This document shows, one piece after another, positions 57,581 to 64,000 of a DNA stretch of 64,000 nucleotides. Position 1 is the stretch's first letter; each line of letters begins with the position of its first letter. Below the pieces are notes generated by a model. That model made no database searches. It was given only the letters and a program-made list of their open reading frames with translations, and had not been told where the DNA came from. Source of the DNA: Piper betle (lineage: Eukaryota; Streptophyta; Magnoliopsida; Piperales; Piperaceae); assembly GCA_033002965.1 (NCBI GenBank), contig JAURVB010000749.1:1-64000 (forward strand). Direction: 5' to 3'. Position numbers and translations under genes: made by a program.

Positions 57581-60015
57581 AAAAATTTTTCCTAAACTAG
57601 AACATTGTTGGATTCACGTCACCCAGTTAGCATCCAAACTACGTAAAAGCATCCAGATTATGTAAAAGTATTTAGCTTATAGACTTTGCAAATTTCAAGT
57701 AATAAGGTAAAAATAGATGTTTGTGTTAGGTACTTAGGTTCACTAATTAAACCTATCTTGATCGTATCAAGCAGAAGTTGACCATTCAAGACAAATTTTG
57801 AAGGGCTGCAAAAACTAATTGCTTCTCACTAAAAATTAGCAAGTGTATTACATATAGTTCATGATTTATTTTACTCTGAACAATCAAACCAAGGATGCGT
57901 GCTTGCTAAATTTACAGGCGTACATCTGAAAAATTTTGAAGGGGCAACAGATAGGCGGATTGAACTACTTCTTTTGGGACTTTAGTTCAAATGTTCAGCA
58001 CCATGCACAGTGCAGCCAAGTTGCGAAGGGAATACATGTCTTGTTCACTGTCTTTGGCTGCCAATCTCTTGCTTCTTTCACTTCACCAGCTTTGAAAACC
58101 ACACTAAAAATTGACGTTAGAAAGACGACCAACGCGTCCAACACCTTTCAACCAGAAAGTCACCTGCATAAAAGGTGAAACATGACGGAAATGCCGCAAG
58201 TTTTCACTAAAAATCCTTGTGGCCTCCTAAAAACACCATGATAAAAGACAAGATTCTCATATTCAAAAGCAGAAATGCCGCTGAGATAGGCTGGAAAATG
58301 TCGTACATCACGGGACAGTAGGCTTTCGTTGTCCTTGTAATGGGTTTGTGGTCCAAACACGATACCCCAACGCCAAAGATCAGTAGTACCCAAAGCTCAT
58401 CTCCAATTATCGAGCCACGGCCAGTGCACACGATGATTAAAGGAACAGTATTTGCTCCAGATTTCAGAACTGTGCAAAAAGATAAGTACAATGAACATGA
58501 CAATCGAGAGGAGGTGCAATTATTTTATTTTTTCCCACTGCCTGTTAATTACTGATCATTACTGGTATATAATCTGACTGGCCATAAATAAGGAAGAACC
58601 CAATTTTCATTTTAGGTTCATATGGTTATTGAATGGCAGCTAATTCTTGTTTTGAGTCCTACGCATACTTGTGTTAGTCTATCCTTCTTTGCTATACATG
58701 TACAATGCTAGCTCCAATGGTGGGCTTAAGATAGACAACATGCACTTTGGAAGAAATAAAAACGAGGCAACACGTACAGCTTGTTCCGAGTCAGTTTTTA
58801 GTATCAACCGTAATTTGAACAACAGTGTCATGTTTTGATATATGTTAGTCGTTGATTAGCTTATAATTAAAATAATCAAGACAAGGGCAATAGGGCACCA
58901 GAAAGTAAAGAAAAGACAAGCTGAGTGGGAAGGGGGAATAACCTGAACTTGCTGCGAAGGGTCTCTCTGGCGCTAACATGGAAGAAATAAATGTGATGCA
59001 AACTTTCAACTACATACAGTAGAGCCAAAAAGTTGACGAGAGCTCTAAAGGTGAAGGCATTTGATGACCCATCAACAAAGCTCCAAATTGGAATCATTAA
59101 AAATGAGTGTCTAGTGCGGATATTCTAAATGGATAGAAACATTGGAAAGCAGAAACAGCAGGGGCATGCGCCGCAAAGCCTTGATAGTGATGAGTCTAAT
59201 GACTTAAATGAGATAAGGGGAGAGGGCTTCTTGCGTAGTAAATCATTTCCAGGAACAGTTCATGGGAATCGCTTATAATAGCATTTCATCAGCTGCTAAC
59301 AAATTCATACTTATCTCATTCTAAATCAATTATGCATACCAAGGCCACTATATTGGTGAGATGGGGTGCTGATTCGAACATGATGATGTATGCATATACT
59401 TGGAAAAGCAAAGGAAAGGGACGGATAGATTGGATTAGTGGAGATCACTGGACTAGAGGCATTGTTTTTTTTCTTCTCATTTTATAAAAAGTTACACACA
59501 GCTAATGGCCTTGCCCATTGTCCAGAATAAACACTGTAGCTCATGATCAAAGGCAACACAAGTACGTACAGAAATCACCGCCAGCTCACGCCCATTTCCT
59601 TTTGAGTGTCGATGATGTATAGTGGAATTATGCCACTAATGTTTCGCTGTTTCGCAATTATGCCACTAATGTTATATGTCTATTAACAGTAGAATTGACT
59701 CTGATAATCCATAAATAAGGTGCACGCATGTTTATTTAATTCCCCGGAAAAAATGAAAGATTGGTAGATTAATCAAACACTCTCCACATCAAATTTCATT
59801 GACAAGTAGAACAATCAGGGCTACCCTTTTTTTTAAACTTATTTTTAACTCAGGTTAAGGCCAAGCAATATTGAAGCAATTATATAAAGTGATATGAGAA
59901 TAGACCTGAGATCGTTTTGGATAATAGGCTGTATTAAATGTAAATTAGGGAGTTAATTATGGGCTAAAAAAGAATTTTAATGATAAATTTTATTAAAAGT
60001 GGGTGAATTATAATA
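57581..60015. other. No gene assigned; possible decayed coding pieces on the minus strand
   Basis: Three minus-strand stretches look gene-like: 59097-58944 (starts MIPIWSFVDGSSNAFTFRAL, ends at a CAG/GTTATT donor), about 58472-58393 (after a TTTGCACAG acceptor, SGANTVPLIIVCTGRGS), and 58393-58160 (open, no domain). I could not join them into one phase-consistent protein or name a family. They may be a decayed gene or chance. Confidence 0.25.
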
Positions 60016-60020
60016 ACTTA

Positions 60021-60940
60021 AAAAATTAGTCACATATCAAACACTTTATGGAGTAAGATCCAATATATTTGTAAAGATGAACTTATAATCTTTAATTTAA
60101 TTAATTATTAATAAAGAAATATCTATATATATTAAAACTTAGGCCTATTATTTTATATTTTGGGCTAGGTCATTTCATATATTTTTTTATTACTTTATTT
60201 ATTTTGGTCTTTTCATCTTCCTTCTTAATAGCTTGTTTTAAAAGCTTTCCATCTCGATCTTTTTATTATTACGACTATTTATAAGATTGTTTAGAACAAT
60301 CAATTCTATCATTGATATTATCTCTAAGTATTTACATGCCATATAAGAGCAGTCAATTATATTACTGATATCGTTTCTAAGTGTTTATATTAATTTATTT
60401 TCTTCACTTATTTGTAAGCTTATTAGGATCTACATATATTCTTCATTTTCTCCAAAGTATTATCACCTATTTTTTGGATAGATGAGATTAAAAAATTAGT
60501 CACATATCAAAAACTTCGTGGAGTAAGATCCAATATATTCGTAAAGATGAACTTATAATCTTTAATTTAATTAACTATTTATAAATAAATATATATATAT
60601 ATATATATATAACTTAGGCCTATCATTTTATACTTTGGGCCAGGTCATTTTATTTTTTATTACTTTTTTTATTTTGGTCTTTTCATCTTCCTTCTTAATA
60701 ACTTGATTTCTTTTCATTATTACGACTATTCATAGGATTGTTTAGAACGATCAATTCTATCATTAATATTATCTCTAAGTATTTATGTGCCATATAATAA
60801 CAGTCAATTATATTACTGATATCGTTTCTAAGTATTTATATTAATTTATTTTCTTCACTCTTTCGTAAGCTTATTAGGATCTACATATATTCTTCATTTT
60901 CTCCAAAATGTTATCATCTATTTTATGGATAGATAACAAA
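60021..60940. repeat. 470-bp tandem direct duplication
   Basis: Two head-to-tail copies start at 60021 and 60491 with AAAAATTAGTCACATATCAA. They continue colinear through GGAGTAAGATCCAATATATT, TTTTGGTCTTTTCATCTTCC, a CAATTCTATCATT stretch and TTATTAGGATCTACATATAT. The second copy lacks a stretch around the first copy's 60235-60260 and carries an AT run at 60591-60611. No coding capacity was recognised. Confidence 0.9.
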
Positions 60941-63400
60941 GAGAGTTTTCTTGGACGTCTATCTTCTAAGTCATCGAATTCTTTAAAATACTTTTACTTA
61001 TTTAATTTCTTGGAATATGTTAAAAATATTTTTTCTCACTCTTCACTCTAACCTTGTAAGGTATTTCTTTCTTTGGGTCCATTAATATTGTCTCATCTTC
61101 GATCATAACACTTTGAACCTTTTTTCAAAATATCACATCAATAAATGAAAATGAGATTTTTCACCTATTTTTTACTATCTTTGTATATTCTTCAATATAA
61201 CCTCATCTTCAAACTCTGCAACTTTATTGTGAGGTACATCTAATTAAACATGATTCAATGTCAATCATACTTTACAAATCCTAACTCAAATTTGACTTTC
61301 GATACCACTTATCGACGGTGATGATGCCATCACTTGGGGTTGGGGTTTGAAAAATAATAGGTAATAACAAAAACAGATAACTTTTATACAAGATCATTTT
61401 GATACAAAAATGCAAAGAGTACCACAAGACCTTTAAGAACTTAGGTTCCAAGTAAGGAATCTTCATTAGAGAGTCTCAATTCATAAGTCACATGTCAATA
61501 TGAAAATCCAAAAACCTATATATAGACCTTGAGACCTTTCCATATTCTTTTACATTAATCAATTATATCTAATACATTCTCATTAAAATATTCATATTCA
61601 ATTTACCTCTTAAACATTCAAATTAGAAGGTTCAAGAGTTATTTGAACTCTTTACATATAAAAAAGATTCAGATATCCCCATATATTTATATTAAATATT
61701 CAAATTAGATTAAGTTTTGAATAGGAGCTATTATACGTTGAAATGTCATTTTGCTAGATTAATTTATGGTAATTTTGTCATTTTTTTTATTCTTATATGT
61801 ATCAATGCACACTAGTCATTACTTAAATAGCGATGATAAAAGATTTTGATTTATTTTGATATTTAAATCTTTTTATATGATATAAAATAGAAAATATAGT
61901 TATACAAAAATAGTTGTGTCCTTCCACATTTAAGTTTGACGGCTACAAACTCTTGTTAATTTGTTTTATTAGCTTCATAGTGTGATTAAATATATATCTA
62001 AAATTTGGGATTTTGGACTAAATTTGGCTGTAAAAGAAGACTTGATTCGACTAAAATTGATTTTGAATTATTTATATAAAAATTTAAAAAATCTAATAAA
62101 ACTAGCATTAATTGAGAATATATTTCTAAATTAGACTAAAAAAAATGAGGAAAAAGTATTTGTTATAAAAACTGGGATTCACTCCAAAATGACTGACCGC
62201 TTTTAAAGACTTAGGAGCCAATACTTGTATTAGTCATCACTCTTTCCGCTTAGAGACATGACACTATAGTCAACACTCCCCCGCACATGTAAAAGCACTA
62301 TAAGGCTTGCATGTGAACCTCTCATACGGTGACTACGTTTGCACTACATTGGGTTTGCCACTCATTAACTTTTACAAATGCAATCATACAACATTACGAA
62401 TCCCAGGATGGGTTAACTCAATATCATGTAAAAATGAGTCCATAAATTTTACTTTAAAATAATTAATTATTTAGAAGTTCTATAAGGTGATATTTATATT
62501 AGTCACCATTTTTTTCTTTAAAGGCTAGAGATTTGTTGTATCAAGTGCTATAACAAATTCCTTGTAGCAATTTACTCAGTGTAAATCACCTTAATTGAAA
62601 GATAATTAAATTAATTAATACAATTATTTTTTAAAACACCACTAATTAAAGTGATTTACACCTATTAAAAGTATTACATGGCTCGTTAGAGATGTCCAGA
62701 CTATACTCAATGCTTAGAGGCTAAAATTAGTTTCCACTTAATTACCTAGTTTACTTATATCCACAACTTTTAATGTGAACCACTAGATCACATCAATGAA
62801 TGGGATTAATCCTTTCAAAAACAATGCTCCTTCATGACATCTTGTTCAGCAGAAGTCGTGATTTTAGATTTTAGATAAAGCCATTTCCATTATTTAAAAG
62901 TTTTGGTCTTAAATTATGCTGGTGCTAAGCATTCTCTTAATTATATTATCTTCAAATGAATTCAACCTTCTAAACTATTAAAAAGACAATGAAAATTAAA
63001 TAATTTTTATTAAGCACTTCAGATTGGCATCTCAAGTCGTCACCCCCATGGATTTTAAAAGTTTTCGATTCAAAATAGATTTTTACAACAATTAATGAGG
63101 TTGAATAGTTACTCCGGTCAAGTGGAGGCAGTTAATCTGGGAGCCAACTGGGTTAATCACATGTGAGCTTTTCAACCCAAACCCTAAATAGCACAGCAGC
63201 TGCTCATCCTAACCCTAAAATTCATGATAGTTAGCAACAGGAAAATAAATCCCTTGTTCTGTTAATGGATCGAAAGGAAAGAACACATATACCATGGTGC
63301 CCCTCAAATCTATATCTCCATCTTCTCGACAACCATCAACTAAATGCATGCTCCCTCCCTACTCACTTGACTTGAGAATGAGAATAAAAAGATGAGCAGC
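60941..63400. other. No gene seen; AT-rich, possible LTR-element remnant
   Basis: GATACCACTT (61300-61309) reads on the minus strand as AAGTGGTATC, followed by GAAAGTC. This is a poor match to a tRNA-Met primer site, so an old minus-strand LTR element around 60-62 kb is possible but unproved. No reading frame with a domain was found. Confidence 0.3.
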
Positions 63401-64000
63401 AAGCGTAAGGCACGCGTCCATGGAGACACCAGAGAAAGGAAAGGGAGGGCGGCCATAAAGGGTACTTAAGGTGGTGGGTTGGGAAAGACAGCAAAGGGGT
63501 GGTCAAGAAAGAAGCAGTGACGGCCCAAAGAGCACACATCATGTATGTCTAATGGCATGGCAGATGCCATATAATTGTACTTGAGCAGGTCCACCACCGA
63601 GTACACGCGCTAGCCTCTCATAGCACCACTCTCTGGAGGCCAAGTACGGCGAAGGAAGTACTGGTTAAGTCCCTCTCTCTCTCCTTATATCTCTGTGCCG
63701 TCTAAGTTTATATGTGTGTATGGAGGAACCCTAACCCTAGACGATGAGAGCAATTTTGTTCTTTGATCCCCACGAGACCATTGGTGCGGCTTGCCTTTGT
63801 GGAGAGGTACATGGAATCCATCTATTCAATCCTCAATATATAGAAATTGCCGGGCACTCTGCACGGTCTGCACCTCCCTAAAGCAATGGGTTTGCTGTCA
63901 ATCTTCACCTGCTTCCCACGTGAAGAAGCTGCCCAATATTATCTACGCCCCTTCCCCCATCCTTCCTGTTCAACTTTTCTCACAGTGTTTTGATTGACCT
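63401..64000 (+). promoter_or_regulatory. Possible promoter and leader of a gene at the right edge
   Basis: The composition becomes GC-richer, with a CT-rich tract (63670-63684), a TTATAT motif (63685-63690), and telobox-like AACCCTAACCCTAG (63728-63741) just before an ATG at 63744. That ATG would open a 21-codon exon (MRAILFFDPHETIGAACLCG, then E) ending at a GAG/GTACAT donor at 63806/63807. No family was recognised and the window ends before anything more can be seen. Confidence 0.3.

Noticed and set aside
1..64000. tRNA or rRNA genes
   Set aside because: I saw no convincing A-box/B-box pair or rRNA core while reading. A tRNAscan-type search would be needed to exclude a tRNA gene with certainty.

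Overview
This window is nuclear DNA from a flowering plant, probably a monocot. All real genes are split by GT-AG introns, intergenic DNA is AT-rich and full of retroelement debris, and the 5' ends of the mTERF gene and of ALMT exon 1 are GC-rich in the monocot manner. The allene oxide synthase remnant also resembles grass-type CYP74A more than the eudicot form (family knowledge recalled, not searched). No bacterial, viral or organellar gene set is present.

Layout. (1) 0.1-2.9 kb: a broken CYP74A (allene oxide synthase) copy on the minus strand. (2) 2.9-10.4 kb: retroelement debris, including a Ty3/gypsy gag fragment cut by a small LTR. (3) 10.4-27.7 kb: 27 plus-strand exons covering the C-terminal ~1330 residues of SWEETIE, the plant HEATR5/Laa1 orthologue. 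Its introns hold three small LTR elements of one family, LINE fragments and a threefold repeat of an exon end. (4) 29.45-33.7 kb: an intact six-exon ALMT anion channel gene (564 aa), plus strand. (5) 35.0-35.5 kb: a 180-aa PADRE/DUF4228 protein, minus strand, convergent with ALMT. (6) 37-39.2 kb: a GC-rich LTR with ~200-bp internal repeats. (7) 40.3-49.8 kb: a 14-exon gene, minus strand, for a transmembrane Fragile-X-F-associated (TMEM185-like) protein with a C-terminal RING (473 aa). A decayed Ty1/copia element lies antisense in its first intron. (8) 53.05-54.19 kb: a single-exon mTERF gene, plus strand, broken by a one-base frameshift. (9) 54.2-64 kb: AT-rich DNA with a 470-bp tandem duplication and a GC-rich hairpin; no gene could be assigned.

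The genes do not form a pathway; this is ordinary plant gene order interrupted by transposons. I found no convincing new biological system. The points most worth checking are: the missing N-terminal half of SWEETIE; three coding frameshifts that each look like loss of one base from a short homopolymer (in SWEETIE, mTERF and the CYP74A remnant), which may be sequence errors; the 154-bp triplication that copies a SWEETIE splice donor; a miniature LTR (TRIM-like) family with primer sites and target duplications; and two inverted repeats that could fold into hairpins.

All exon borders were read by eye from splice signals, reading-frame phase and family similarity from memory. No alignment or database search was run.
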